Assembly: GCA_947471745.1 (NCBI GenBank)
Contig: CANJKZ010000820.1
Span: forward strand, 3,323,501-3,387,500
Length of the DNA: 64,000 bases
Direction of reading: 5' to 3'
Origin: Closterium sp. Naga37s-1
Lineage: Eukaryota > Streptophyta > Zygnematophyceae > Desmidiales > Closteriaceae
Made by a program: the position numbers and the translations under genes. This document shows, piece by piece, positions 20,985 to 31,488 of this stretch. The notes below the pieces were generated by a model. That model saw only the letters and a program-made list of their open reading frames with translations. It had not been told where the DNA came from and did not search any database. The first letter of the stretch is position 1. Each line of letters opens with the position of its first letter.

Positions 20985-21190
20985 GCAGCACCCCCAGGCT
21001 CAGTACCCTCAGACGTAGCACTCTCAGGTCCAGCACCCCCAGACTCAGCAACCTCAGGCTCAGCACCCCCAGGCTCCGCACCCCAAGGCTCAGCACCCCC
21101 AGGCTCCGCACGCTCAGGCTCAGTACCCCCAGGCTCCGCACCCCCAGGCTCCGCACGCGCAGGCTCAGCACCCCTAGGCTCCGCACCCCC
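20985..21190 (-). repeat. 15-bp minisatellite in CopZ integrase-RT linker
   Basis: Units of 15 bp (on the coding strand GGTGCGGAGCCTGGG and variants) encode a repeated five-residue G-A-E-P-G pattern. The same repeat lies at 49066-49265 in element A, so it is a family trait. Confidence 0.9.
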
Positions 21191-21224
21191 AGCAGGACGA
21201 GAGTCGACAACTACCTCAACAGGC

Positions 21225-22937
21225 TCAACCGGGTCTACCTGGGACACACCTGAGGGAGCGGCACCCTGAGGGGGGAGGGGGTCTACCACAGCAGCACCTG
21301 GTGCGAGGAAGAGAGGCGGGGGGGGGGATCGGTTCAGTGCGGTAGGGGAAGAGGCGGTAGTAGGGGACCGACTCGTCGAAAGTGACGTCCTGAGAGGGTA
21401 GGACACGGCGCGAGGTGGGGTGGTAAAACTGCCAGCCAGGCGCGTCAGGGACAAAGCCAAGGAAGACACAAGGAACAGCGCGGGAGGAGAGCTTGTCCGC
21501 GGACGTATCGCGAACAAAAGCACGAGATCCCCAGACCCGGAACACCGACGCATCGCCAACCTCTCCCATCCAACGCAGTGTCGGCGAAGTCTCCGGAACG
21601 GAGACACGGGGCCAGAGGTTGAGCTGATGCGCAGCGTATCGGACCGCAAACAGCCACAGAAAGTGGGGGGCAGCCGCATGGATCAAGGAGGTACGAGCGA
21701 CCTCCATGACCAAGCCAATGCGGCGCTCAGCAACTCCATTCTGCTGTGGAGAGGCCGGAAGCGTGAACGACTGCTCAATGCCCTCCCCCTGACAGAAGGC
21801 CTCCAAGAGGCCGGAGGAAAACTCACCACCTCTGTCAGAGTGCAGTCGCAGGATGGGAAGGTCCGTGCGAAAGCGCCTCTCCAGCTGGAGACGGGTAGCG
21901 CGGATCCAAGGGATCAAGACAGCAGGGACCTCTCCCTTGGTGCGCAAGGGGAAGACCGTGGTGTAACGCGTGTAGTCGTCAACTACCAGCAGGAAGTAGC
22001 GCTCTCCGCCCTGTCCACGGACTCGGGCTGGGCCCCACACGTCCATGTGAAGGGTCTGCAGAGGAGCCTCCGTCGGGGGGAAATCAGAGGAGTGAGGGGT
22101 GGCACGCTGCCGCCCCTCGACACAGGAAAGACAGGGAGGAGCAGGCGAGGGTGGGAGGGGAGGGAGAACCCTGGGAAGACCAGAGACAAGGTACTGGGAG
22201 TGCATGCCACGAAGGCGCTGCACTGACGGGTGACCAAGGCGGTGGTGCCAGAGGACGGTCTGGTGCGACAGGGAGCGACACGAGCAGGGGGCCGACAGCT
22301 GACCTGACGCAGACGCAGACGCAGCTACCTGAGGGGACTCAGTGGTCAGTGTGTACAGGTCCGACCCCGGCTGCCGGGTGAAGGTAGCCAGGTGGCGACC
22401 CGTCCGAGCACACGTGCAGTGTGTCACGCGCTCGTAGGCAGGGGTGAACTGGTGGACACCCGCGTCCTGGAGCGCACTACCCGCCACCAAGTTCGTAGAG
22501 AACGAGGGGAGGTAGAGACCTGACAGTGTGCCCGATGAGACCGCAGGACAAGGGAGAACAGTGGAGGAGGTCGCAATGACCGGACCCCCAGAGGGGTCAG
22601 CAAGGGAGACTGCAACCGGTCGAGCAAGCTGCTCAAGGGCAGTGCGGTCACAAAAGAAACTGCGGGAAGCACCTGAGTCCAGTGTGAAGGTGTGCAGTGC
22701 CTCAGTAGACGCAGTACCAGCGGGCTCAGACTCACTAGCACCTAGAGCAGCAGTCTCACCAGCACCTGGGGCAGCAGACACACTAGCACCTAGTGCGGCA
22801 GCCTCACTGGTCCTAATGCCCGGGTCGGGCGGGACACGCAGGTAACAGTCACCCTCTCCACTAGGAGACAACACATACATGGCACCAAGGATAGCATCAA
22901 AGTCAAGAGCATAGACATCAATGTTCTTCTTGATCAA
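21225..22937 (-). pseudogene. CopZ protease and integrase
   Basis: 570-codon frame on the minus strand. Protease with T-L-D-S-G-A-S-R; integrase zinc region (W-H-H-R-L-G-H-P and P-C-L-S-C); core with H-M-D-V-W-G-P, H-S-D-R-G-G-E-F and Q-Q-N-G-V-A-E-R-R; then the conserved end W-G-S-R-A-F-V and V-F-L-G-F. All expected catalytic motifs are visible. The same regions occur as relatives in C, D and B. Confidence 0.85.
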
Positions 22938-23006
22938 ATCAAACCAGCGGGGCAGCTCAGTAGCACCAGGAAACTGAGTGCGCCAGGCGTCGTCGAGGCG
23001 GGAGAA

Positions 23007-23078
23007 GCAGCGGTGCTGGGTGTGCGCCCTCCCACACGTCTGACCAGTGCGGTCACCTGTGCGGATGACGTACGGGCA
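23007..23078 (-). other. Unusual gag Cys/His motif (CopZ)
   Basis: On the minus strand 24 residues fit C-x13-C-x3-H-x4-C, in the place where copia gag normally has C-x2-C-x4-H-x4-C. The flanks are Gly-rich upstream and F-S-R-L-D-D-A-W downstream. The same spacing occurs in A, B, D and E. Confidence 0.8.
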
Positions 23079-23254
23079 GCTAAGGCCACCCCCCCCACGC
23101 TGAGAGTACCACTCACGAAGCTCCTGGGGCGACAGGGTGGGCTGCTGGCGCTGGCCACCGCCAGAGCCTCCACGAGCTCCACCGCCGCCGCCGCCACCAC
23201 GAACACCACCGCCACCGCCGCCACCGCGTCCACTGCCGCCACCACCACCGCCCC

Positions 23255-24122
23255 TGTTAGAGATTAAGGACGGAGTCTATGAAGATTAGGGGCTGAAATA
23301 TCTCAAAATCGTCAACTACAATTCTGGACAGAAAAGTCGTCGTCACAAGAAACGTCGTCGACGAAAGGTCCACAGTTAGAATTCGTTCAAACTCGAGTAT
23401 GTTGTAGCCCTTGACCGTGGCTAGCTTTCCCAATTTGAATAGTATCAAAATATGGAGTATAACTCGAGTTATGAACTTCGGCGCACTAGGGGGTATGCTG
23501 CCATAGAAAACGTAACTCAATCACAATGATCTCACAAGTTCACACAAGAGAATTGGAGTAGCACTAAACCAGGTGGAAGGGATGAGGAGGACGAGAGGGA
23601 AGGTCTCAAGAGAGTCCCCAACCAAGGAAACCCCCATGCCATACAATTCCCTTCCCCATAGGCAACCCAACTTTGACCTTTGTCACTATCCCAACCTCCA
23701 CAATCCACCTCAACCCAACTTGGCCACACTTGCCAACCTGGTTTGGTTTCTCCCAACCATTTGGCAGCAACTACAGTAGAAAAGACGAATTTCCCAACCC
23801 CCAAAAGTCTGTACCCCATATTGAGTCAACCCCACAACTTCCCATGGTCACCACAACCAAATATCAAAAGCATACGAACTCCAACGTTCGTAACTTTCTT
23901 GTTCGTGCTCCGATTGAAGCGATACTTGGTTCCTCGGAAAGCTCTTGAGCAGAGGAGTCACTTCAGATATCTGCTCAAGCCAAATAACATTCACACACAC
24001 ACTCAGAAAAACCAAACCGCACAAAACACAAATTCTTGCACACACTCACAACACGCATGCAACGCACGAACATATGATGGGAGGCAGACAGACGTGAATG
24101 CGAATGGTAGCATCACTCAACA
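23255..24122 (-). repeat. CopY 3' LTR (left), 868 bp
   Basis: TGTTAGAGATTAAGG...CACTCAACA with TGTTAG/CAACA-type ends. Preceded by the target duplication GCCCC and followed by the polypurine tract in reverse. Confidence 0.95.
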
Positions 24123-24136
24123 AACTCCCCCTCTGG
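24123..24136 (-). promoter_or_regulatory. CopY polypurine tract
   Basis: On the minus strand CCAGAGGGGGAGTT, directly next to the 3' LTR, as needed for plus-strand DNA priming in reverse transcription. Confidence 0.85.
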
Positions 24137-24179
24137 CTGCCAACCATCATCCCACATGCCATAGCTCAAGCATGCATCC

Positions 24180-27100
24180 TCAATGCACACTCATCCCAGC
24201 AAGCTTCATGCCCTTCCAATGCTCAGATTCAGCCAGGCGCTTGGTGAGAATGTCAGCCGCCTGCTGATGGGTCTTCACAATCTCCAGCCGCACCTCCTTG
24301 TCCAGGAGCCTTCTCACCCAGTGCCACTTAGGCCTGATGTGTTTGGTCAGCCCATGAAGACAAGCATTCTTCGCTAGCTTCACCGCCGACTCATTGTCAC
24401 AGAAAATCACAGTCGGCTCCCTCTGACCAACTCCAATCTCCTCCAACAAACGCCTCAGCCACACCACCTCCTTTGCCCCATGATGCAGGGCCACGTACTC
24501 TGTCTCACACGAGGACTGCCCCACCTCATTCTGCTTCTTACTGCGCCAGCTCACTGCACCACCTCCGAACAGGCACACATAGCCTCCAATGCTGGTGCCA
24601 TCCGCTTTCACCGAGTTGAAGCTAGCGTCAGTGTAGCAGGTCAGGAGCATCTCCCCCTTGCTCAAATCAGCTGCACTCCTCTGCAGCCTCTGCCTCACAG
24701 CACTGTACTCCAAACCCACTGATGCCGTTGCACTCACATAGCGGACCAACCTCTTGGCCGCTTCCAGCTGCTCATGACTGGGGCGTGAAACCACACTGGC
24801 AAGCCTGGATGTTGCAAAGGCAATGTCAGGCCGTGTGTGGTTAGCCGCATAGTTGAGTGCCCCAACCATGGAATGAAAAAGTTTCCTGTCACTCTCACCC
24901 ACCACCTCCTCATCAGCACAGGGCTCCACAGTGAACCCCGAAGGCAGTGGGGTGGCTGGCTTTCCTCCATCTTGCAGCCCATACTTCTCAGCCAGCCCCT
25001 CACAATACTTTCTCTGGTGCAACCTCAACACTCCCTTGTCAAGGTCCCTCTCCACATGCATCCCTAAATAGTACTTCACATCTCCCATCTTGGAGCACTT
25101 AAACTGCATCTCCAGCATCTCCTCCACATGCTCAATCATTGCAGACGAATCAGAGAAGAGCAGGATGTCATCCACATACACCAGGAGCATGAGAAACTGC
25201 TCCTTCTCCTGCAGCAGGAACAAGCTGTGATCACACTCACTCTTCTTGAAACCCCCAGCCAGCAGAGTCTCCTCTAACTTGTGGTACCATGCACGAGGAG
25301 CCTGCTTCAGGCCATAGATGGCCTTCTTCAGCCTGCACACCCTGCCGCTCCCATCATCCAAACCCTCAGGCTGTAACATGTACAGCTCCTCCAGAATGAT
25401 CCCATTGAGGAAGGCGGTGGTGATGTCCATCTGCTTCACCCGCCATCCACGGTATGCTGCCATTGCCAATGACACCCGAAGTGTTGTGCCTTTCCCCACA
25501 GGAGCATAGAGCTCGTTGAAGTCCTTTCCCTTTGTCTGCTGAAACCCCTTAGCCACAAGCCTTGACTTGTAGCGGGTCAGCGCCCCATCAGGTCCGTACT
25601 TGTGCCTGAAAATCAGCTTGGAAGAAATGGCCTTCTTCCCAGGTGGCAGCTCACACAGCTCCCACGTCTCATTCTCTAGCAGAGAATCATACTCCTCCTT
25701 CACACTCTGCTTCCACTTTTCAGCATCGGGCCCGCTCAATGCCTCAGCTAGCGTCTTGGGCTCAGGGACGGCTGCCCAGTAGCAGTGTGCTATCTCATCC
25801 TCATCACACTGCTCAGCCACACTCCCAGCCCTTACCACCTTTGGCTTGCCACGGCTTGCATAGGTCAGCCTGTTAGGAGGGCGCACATCCCTCCTAGGAC
25901 GGTCAGCCGTACGTCCGGCACCTTGTGGAGCACCTTGCTCCTCCTGCTGCTGCGGCTGCTGCTGCTGTTGCTGCTGCTGCTGCTCCTCCACCTCAGGTTC
26001 TCCCCCATCCTCTGTCACCCCAGAGATCTCATTCTCAGAGACAGAAACCTCCACTTGCCTTGAAGGCCGCTGCACCTCATCGGCCTCGACAATTAGCGGT
26101 GTCGTTGGAAGCTTCTGCTGCTGCTGCTGCTTCCACTCCTTGTAGTACAAGGACTCAAGGAACTTCACATCCCTTGACACAGTCAGCTGCTGGCTGGTCA
26201 AGTCCCAAATCAGCCAGCCCTTGTGATCCTTAGCAAGCCCCAAGTGCACACCCCATCTCCCAGAAGCTTCCAGTTTTCCCCTCTTCTCCTTAGGCACATG
26301 AAACACTACCATGCACCCAAAGGCTCTCAGCATGTTCACAGCTGGTGCAATCCCATACCACTTGGTGTAGGGGACCCACTGCTTGTCCCCCACAGTCGCC
26401 AGCACCCTGTTCTTCACAACAACGACCTGCCGCAGTGCTGTCATCCAAAACGGATCCGGCAGCCCTGCACGCCCAAGGAGAGTGCGAGCACCTTCCTGCA
26501 GGGTCCGGTTGAACCGCTCAGCCACGCCATTCTGCTGAGGGTTGTAAGGCACTGTGAGCTGATGCTGGATCCCCTTCCGCTTCAGCTCCTTCTCAAAATC
26601 AGCGCCGATGAACTCTCCTCCGTTGTCAGTGCGGATCACCTTCACCTTGTGTCCGCTTTCCCTTTGTGCTCTCGGCATCCACTCCTTAAGAACAGCCGCT
26701 GCCACCTCCCCCTTAGTCTTGAGAGGGTACACCCACACCGCACGCGTGTGGTCGTCCACAATCGTCAAGAAGTAGCGGCTGCCCGAGAGAGAAAGGGCCC
26801 TCGTGGGGCCCACCACATCCATGTGCACTAGTGCAAGTGGTGCCTTGGCTGGTCCTGTGCTGCTGCTGAAGGGAAACTTCGTGAATTTGGTCTCAAGGCA
26901 GGTAGGGCAGCTCCCAATCTCCTTTGCTCCCCCCTTCACCTCCAGCCCCTTCAAGCACCCATCCTTTACCAACTTCTGCAGCATAGGAATGTTCACATGG
27001 CACAGCCTCTCATGCCACGTCTCCCAATCAGCCTCACCACTCCCAGATGAAGCCTTTGCCCATGCAGCTGTCGCATCCACACCAGCAAGCACCTCACCAT

Positions 27101-28652
27101 GTGGCTGTTGTGGCTGCTGCACCTTCTTGACTGCATCCAGGGCCCCAGCAGTTGGTGCAGTCTCCTCTCCTCCCGCAGTTGCTTTAGCCGCTGCCGCTGC
27201 CTTTGCCGTTGCTGGTGGTTTCCCCTTCCAAGGGATGATGGGCAGCTGCCACAAGTCCTTGATGCAGCTGCTCTTCTCCTCCAAGTTCCACAGCAGCAAC
27301 TTCCCAAGCTTTGCACGGCAGCTGGTTGGGCCGAAGGTAACTTCAGCCTTGCTCTTCTGCAGCCGGCGCACAGAAAGAAGGTTAGCGGACAAACCTTCAA
27401 CCAACAGCACATTCCCAAGCCCCACAAGCTCTCCATTGGCTCCCATCACCTTGGCATTCCCAACACCAATCACAGGGAGCAAAGCACCTGAAGCGGCAGC
27501 CACAAACTTGATCTTCCCAGGAGGTTTTACCTCATCAAGCAAATCTGCCCGTGGGGTCATATGACTCGTGCAACCTGAATCGATCACCCAGTGAGTGAGG
27601 GGGTGCATCACAACCTTCCCAACTGAACCCACATCACCCCCACTCCCTTGCACATCCTCAACCATGAGGAACATCCCAGGGTCGGCTTTACCTTGTGCAC
27701 CATCACCTTGTGCACCTGAACCTTGCACAGCGCCACCGCGTGCACGTTCACCACTTGGCGGCTTCATGCCTGGAGGGGCCCATCCCTCAGGCCGGCTGAA
27801 ACACTTGAACCACGGGTGTCCAGCCTTCTTGCAGTACCAGCACGCACCCTCCATTCGGGTGCTCTCCCTGCCACCAGAGCTCCCATGCCCCTCATTGTAG
27901 TCACCTCGGCCTCTCCCTCTGCCAAAGCCTCTCCCACGGCCTCGGCCTCTCCCTCCCCCTCTTCCTCTGCTGCCTCCTGCAGCTCCATACCCCTCAGCAG
28001 TTTTGTTGGCAGCACCACCTCCCGTGTGGCGTCTGCGGAAGTCCTCCTGCAGAATCTGCTGCCGTAGCCACTCAGGCGTCCATTTGTCCTGCTGAACGTT
28101 GAGGGTGGGGATGAGGTTGTCCCACGAGTTGTCGAGCACCGAGATGATCTTGGTGCACTGTTGCATCTGCGACACTTCGCTGCCCGCCGCTGCCATCCTC
28201 GCATAGGTGTCCTTGATCTTGTCAAGGACCGGTTTCACATCATCTCCCGGTTTCATGGAGAGGGCAGCCAACTCCTTCTCCAACACAATCACCATCGGCA
28301 GCGTGTTGGGCTGAATCACGTCGCGTAGCAGCTTCCATGCCTTCGGTCCGGAATCATCCAACTCCACCAAATCCTTGATGTGCTGGAACATGTCGTTGTT
28401 GACCGATTGGAGGATGAGGTCGTACAGCACCGCGCTCTTCTCAATCCACCGATCGCGGGCATCTCCTTCCCCCGGCATCTTCTCCTCTCCCATTGCAATT
28501 TTTAGCAGCTTGTAGCGCTTGAAGGCGCTCCGCATCCGCCCGCTCCATTCCTCATAGTTGGAGCCATCCAAAGCTTCAATCTTGGATGGTGGCGGCTCAC
28601 TCCTCTTCTCAGCTGCATCTCCACTCCCTTGATTCATCTCCTCTGCTCCCAA
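24180..28652 (-). CDS. gag-pol: CopY gag-pol polyprotein, intact frame
   Basis: 1490 codons, starting M-G-A-E-E-M-N-Q. Gag with Y-E-E-W near 33-36; Arg/Gly-rich tail (about 228-250); zinc knuckle C271-x2-C274-x4-H279-x4-C284; protease D-S-G at 358-360; integrase zinc ligands H547, H552, C582 and C585; catalytic triad D612, D676 and E712 with the family spacing of 35 residues between the last two; poly-Gln run (about 891-903); RT with Y-V-D-D at 1159-1162; RNase H with T-D-A-S-F near 1341 and S-C-E-T-E-Y near 1381; end at T-K-R-L-A-E. Length and order are normal for a one-frame copia element. All catalytic residues are present. Confidence 0.95.
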   Translation of the reverse strand: MGAEEMNQGSGDAAEKRSEPPPSKIEALDGSNYEEWSGRMRSAFKRYKLLKIAMGEEKMPGEGDARDRWIEKSAVLYDLILQSVNNDMFQHIKDLVELDDSGPKAWKLLRDVIQPNTLPMVIVLEKELAALSMKPGDDVKPVLDKIKDTYARMAAAGSEVSQMQQCTKIISVLDNSWDNLIPTLNVQQDKWTPEWLRQQILQEDFRRRHTGGGAANKTAEGYGAAGGSRGRGGGRGRGRGRGFGRGRGRGDYNEGHGSSGGRESTRMEGACWYCKKAGHPWFKCFSRPEGWAPPGMKPPSGERARGGAVQGSGAQGDGAQGKADPGMFLMVEDVQGSGGDVGSVGKVVMHPLTHWVIDSGCTSHMTPRADLLDEVKPPGKIKFVAAASGALLPVIGVGNAKVMGANGELVGLGNVLLVEGLSANLLSVRRLQKSKAEVTFGPTSCRAKLGKLLLWNLEEKSSCIKDLWQLPIIPWKGKPPATAKAAAAAKATAGGEETAPTAGALDAVKKVQQPQQPHGEVLAGVDATAAWAKASSGSGEADWETWHERLCHVNIPMLQKLVKDGCLKGLEVKGGAKEIGSCPTCLETKFTKFPFSSSTGPAKAPLALVHMDVVGPTRALSLSGSRYFLTIVDDHTRAVWVYPLKTKGEVAAAVLKEWMPRAQRESGHKVKVIRTDNGGEFIGADFEKELKRKGIQHQLTVPYNPQQNGVAERFNRTLQEGARTLLGRAGLPDPFWMTALRQVVVVKNRVLATVGDKQWVPYTKWYGIAPAVNMLRAFGCMVVFHVPKEKRGKLEASGRWGVHLGLAKDHKGWLIWDLTSQQLTVSRDVKFLESLYYKEWKQQQQQKLPTTPLIVEADEVQRPSRQVEVSVSENEISGVTEDGGEPEVEEQQQQQQQQQPQQQEEQGAPQGAGRTADRPRRDVRPPNRLTYASRGKPKVVRAGSVAEQCDEDEIAHCYWAAVPEPKTLAEALSGPDAEKWKQSVKEEYDSLLENETWELCELPPGKKAISSKLIFRHKYGPDGALTRYKSRLVAKGFQQTKGKDFNELYAPVGKGTTLRVSLAMAAYRGWRVKQMDITTAFLNGIILEELYMLQPEGLDDGSGRVCRLKKAIYGLKQAPRAWYHKLEETLLAGGFKKSECDHSLFLLQEKEQFLMLLVYVDDILLFSDSSAMIEHVEEMLEMQFKCSKMGDVKYYLGMHVERDLDKGVLRLHQRKYCEGLAEKYGLQDGGKPATPLPSGFTVEPCADEEVVGESDRKLFHSMVGALNYAANHTRPDIAFATSRLASVVSRPSHEQLEAAKRLVRYVSATASVGLEYSAVRQRLQRSAADLSKGEMLLTCYTDASFNSVKADGTSIGGYVCLFGGGAVSWRSKKQNEVGQSSCETEYVALHHGAKEVVWLRRLLEEIGVGQREPTVIFCDNESAVKLAKNACLHGLTKHIRPKWHWVRRLLDKEVRLEIVKTHQQAADILTKRLAESEHWKGMKLAGMSVH
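25943..25985 (-). repeat. CAG run encoding poly-Gln in CopY linker
   Basis: CTG/CAG trinucleotides in the integrase-RT linker. The corresponding run in the older array copy is at 7377-7432. Confidence 0.9.
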
Positions 28653-28860
28653 TCAGAGGTTTCAGCTCCCCCTTTTGCTGGTCACAATGTAGATTCACAC
28701 AATCTTCACAAGTGTCAGCGCCAACGAAATTTCGGCAGAGTTTCCCCTTAGCGGAAGTCACATCCAACCTCCAGAACTCCACTTAGGCACGCCCACAGGC
28801 CATGGTGGGTCTAGGAGGGTCTTCACACTTCAGTAGACTCCCCACAAGGTCCTTAATCAC

Positions 28861-28871
28861 CTCTGATACCA
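28861..28871 (-). promoter_or_regulatory. CopY primer-binding site
   Basis: TGGTATCAGAG on the minus strand, two bases inside the 5' LTR. Complementary to the 3' end of plant-type initiator tRNA-Met. Confidence 0.85.
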
Positions 28872-28873
28872 CT

Positions 28874-29741
28874 TGTTAGAGATTAAGGACGGAGTCTATG
28901 AAGATTAGGGGCTGAAATATCTCAAAATCGTCAACTACAATTCTGGACAGAAAAGTCGTCGTCACAAGAAACGTCGTCGACGAAAGGTCCACAGTTAGAA
29001 TTCGTTCAAACTCGAGTATGTTGTAGCCCTTGACCGTGGCTAGCTTTCCCAATTTGAATAGTATCAAAATATGGAGTATAACTCGAGTTATGAACTTCGG
29101 CGCACTAGGGGGTATGCTGCCATAGAAAACGTAACTCAATCACAATGATCTCACAAGTTCACACAAGAGAATTGGAGTAGCACTAAACCAGGTGGAAGGG
29201 ATGAGGAGGACGAGAGGGAAGGTCTCAAGAGAGTCCCCAACCAAGGAAACCCCCATGCCATACAATTCCCTTCCCCATAGGCAACCCAACTTTGACCTTT
29301 GTCACTATCCCAACCTCCACAATCCACCTCAACCCAACTTGGCCACACTTGCCAACCTGGTTTGGTTTCTCCCAACCATTTGGCAGCAACTACAGTAGAA
29401 AAGACGAATTTCCCAACCCCCAAAAGTCTGTACCCCATATTGAGTCAACCCCACAACTTCCCATGGTCACCACAACCAAATATCAAAAGCATACGAACTC
29501 CAACGTTCGTAACTTTCTTGTTCGTGCTCCGATTGAAGCGATACTTGGTTCCTCGGAAAGCTCTTGAGCAGAGGAGTCACTTCAGATATCTGCTCAAGCC
29601 AAATAACATTCACACACACACTCAGAAAAACCAAACCGCACAAAACACAAATTCTTGCACACACTCACAACACGCATGCAACGCACGAACATATGATGGG
29701 AGGCAGACAGACGTGAATGCGAATGGTAGCATCACTCAACA
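28874..29741 (-). repeat. CopY 5' LTR (right), 868 bp
   Basis: Same length as 23255-24122 and no difference found in the parts compared. Followed by target duplication GCCCC (29742-29746). Confidence 0.95.
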
Positions 29742-30710
29742 GCCCCAACCCCGGCCACCTCCTCCACCACTGCCGCCTCCACCCCCATCGCTGCCGCCAC
29801 CACCCCCGCCGCTGCCGCCACCACCCCCGCCGCTTCCACTGGCCCCTCCAGCCCCGCCACCACCCCCACCGCCTCCACCGCCCCCACCACCGCCTCCCCC
29901 ATCATCACCGCCGCCCCCTTTGCCCCCTTTGCCCTTGCCGCTGCGGCGCCCCGCACTCGCAGTGGACGTAGTCCCGACCTTCTCAGCACCGAGAAGGTCG
30001 ACAGCAACAGCAGAGGCGACAGAGGGGAGAAGAGGAGAGGGGGAACACCCCTCGAAGAAAGGGGTGCGGGGGTCGCCGCGAGACGCACCGACAGCGACTA
30101 TGCTAGTCTCAGCTGCCAGTAGGTGCTTCTCAAGCAGGTCAATGGTGAGCTCAGTGGGGCAGAGAGCAAGGAAGGTGTCCCTAACCGCACGAAGGGAGTC
30201 AGGGAGACGGGTGACCAGGTGGTAAAGAGTGAGCCACAGCGGGGGGGGGTTCTTGGCAAGAAACTCAGCGGGCATGGCAGCACGGAAGCGGATCTCACTA
30301 GTGCGGAGGTGTGTAATAAGGTCAGCGACAGTAGAGAAGGTGGACAGGTCTGGGAACAGATAGGGCAGTGAGAGGTGGCCTAGTGAAGCAGAGGCAGGCG
30401 AGGAGTAGCGCGCAACTACAGCAGTGTACAGTGACTGAGCAGTCTTCTGCTGGCTAAAGTGCTCGCGTTCATCTACCGGCAGGGAGTTGCGAATGGCGAA
30501 GCGAGAGTGGGCGTCATGAGTCTGCCACTGTGAGCGGGCAGTACTGTGAGCAGTCGCAGCAGGGGCAGGAGCGAGGCCTAACGCATGGTCATACAGCGAG
30601 ATGTCCTCCTTAGCAGTAAGCTGGAGGAACAGATGGAGGTCCTCGAGCCAGGTGTCAAAACGCAGCGTGCGGCCCTCAGCATCGAAAGCTAGTACTGCAG
30701 GACTAGCCAT
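29742..30710 (-). pseudogene. CopZ gag
   Basis: Minus-strand frame starting M-A-S-P-A-V-L-A-F-D-A-E-G-R. It has the copia gag core (W-L-E-D-L-H-L-F-L-Q-L, L-P-V-D-E-R-E-H-F, L-I-T-H-L-R-T-S-E-I) and then a Gly-rich segment where the CopY element sits. The gag tail with the Cys/His motif continues beyond that insertion at 22940-23254. Related to element B gag (M-S-T-S-R-V-L-M-F-D-P-E-G-R). Confidence 0.85.
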
Positions 30711-30769
30711 AGTTTCAGTAGGAGCAGTACGAGTAGGAGTAGCAGCAGTAGTAGCACAGCGCGGCTCGG

Positions 30770-31300
30770 GCAGGGCGGCACGGGGCGGCTCGGGCAGGGC
30801 GGCGCGGCGCGGCTTGGCTCGGGCAGGGCGGCGCGGCGGTGTGCGGTCGCGGGGGCGTCCGTGCGTGCGTGCGGCCGTGCGGCTTTGCGTGCGGCCGTGC
30901 GTGCGTGCGGCCGTGCGGACTGCCGTGCGTGCGCGCGGTCGTGCGTGCGTGCGGCCGTGCGGCCGTGCGCGCGGTCGTACGGGCGGTCGTGCGGGCGGCC
31001 GTGCGGCCGTGCGGCCGTGCGTGCGGTTGCGTGTGCGGCTGTGCGTGCGGCTGCTCGTGCGGCCTGACTGGCGGCTGCGCGTGCGGCCTAACGTGCGGCT
31101 GCGCGGGCGGCCTATTGTGCGGCTGCGACGGGCGGGCGGCTACGGCGGTCCCGAGAGGGGCGCTCGACGGCGCGCTAGGAGTGGCGCTCGACGGCGCGCT
31201 AGGTAGGGCGCTCGACGGCGCGAGAGGAGGGGCGCTCGACGGCGCGCTAGGAGGGGCGCTCGACGGCGCTAGAAGGGGCGCAAGGGCGCGACGGAACGGT
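30770..31300 (-). repeat. GC-rich repeat leader of CopZ
   Basis: Two arrays: GTGCGGCC and GTGCGTGCGG words at 30840-31120, and units of about 25 bp (GGGCGCTCGACGGCGCGCTA) at 31150-31275. Frames such as 30601-31206 are simple-sequence artefacts. Confidence 0.85.
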
Positions 31301-31350
31301 GGGCCCTAACCAACGTCGGTCCTAGGTCCTGACCTAGGCGTCGGATACCA

Positions 31351-31488
31351 TGTTAGAAACTAGTACTGAACGAGAAATGGGTGAAACTAGGCAGCAGGGT
31401 GATACAAGTAGGAAACCCTAGCAATGTTATACCCTCTAAGGCTAAACCCACTATAGCCTACACAATATAAACATGTATAATGTTTGAC
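31351..31488 (-). repeat. CopZ 5' LTR
   Basis: TGTTAGAAAC...ATGTTTGA, about 138 bp. The neighbouring primer site on the minus strand reads TGGTATCCGACG, unlike the CopY and A sites. The right edge runs directly into CopW LTR sequence. Confidence 0.75.

Larger units (their letters stand above)
23255..29741 (-). mobile_element. CopY copia element, looks whole and very young
   Basis: 6487 bp with 868-bp LTRs at both ends (23255-24122 and 28874-29741). Every stretch that I compared (about 790 bp by translated frames, plus both termini) is identical. The 5-bp target duplication is GCCCC on both sides. The primer site (TGGTATCAGAG, minus strand 28861-28871) and the polypurine tract (minus strand 24123-24136) are in place, and one uninterrupted 1490-codon gag-pol frame lies between. 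It inserted in the Gly-rich gag segment of CopZ. No break is seen. It is the only copy in the window with every expected part. Confidence 0.95.
18535..31488 (-). mobile_element. CopZ copia element carrying a whole CopY
   Basis: Minus-strand Ty1/copia fossil. From the right: 5' LTR (31351-31488), primer site just left of it, GC-rich repeat leader (30770-31300), gag (29742-30710 and about 22940-23254, split by the CopY insertion 23255-29741), protease and integrase (21225-22937), repeat-rich linker and reverse transcriptase with part of RNase H (18535-20183). No 3' LTR is present; the left end abuts 66 bp of satellite. RT is nearly identical to that of element A. Apart from the nested CopY and the missing left end it has only a few breaks. 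It is older than the CopY inside it. Confidence 0.85.

Noticed and set aside
29299-30225. 308-codon Pro-rich plus-strand frame
   Set aside because: It is the antisense of the Gly-rich CopZ gag joined to LTR sequence. No independent evidence of coding.
30601-31309. Arg/Ala/Cys-rich frames at the CopZ leader
   Set aside because: They derive from GTGCGGCC simple repeats and shift freely between phases.
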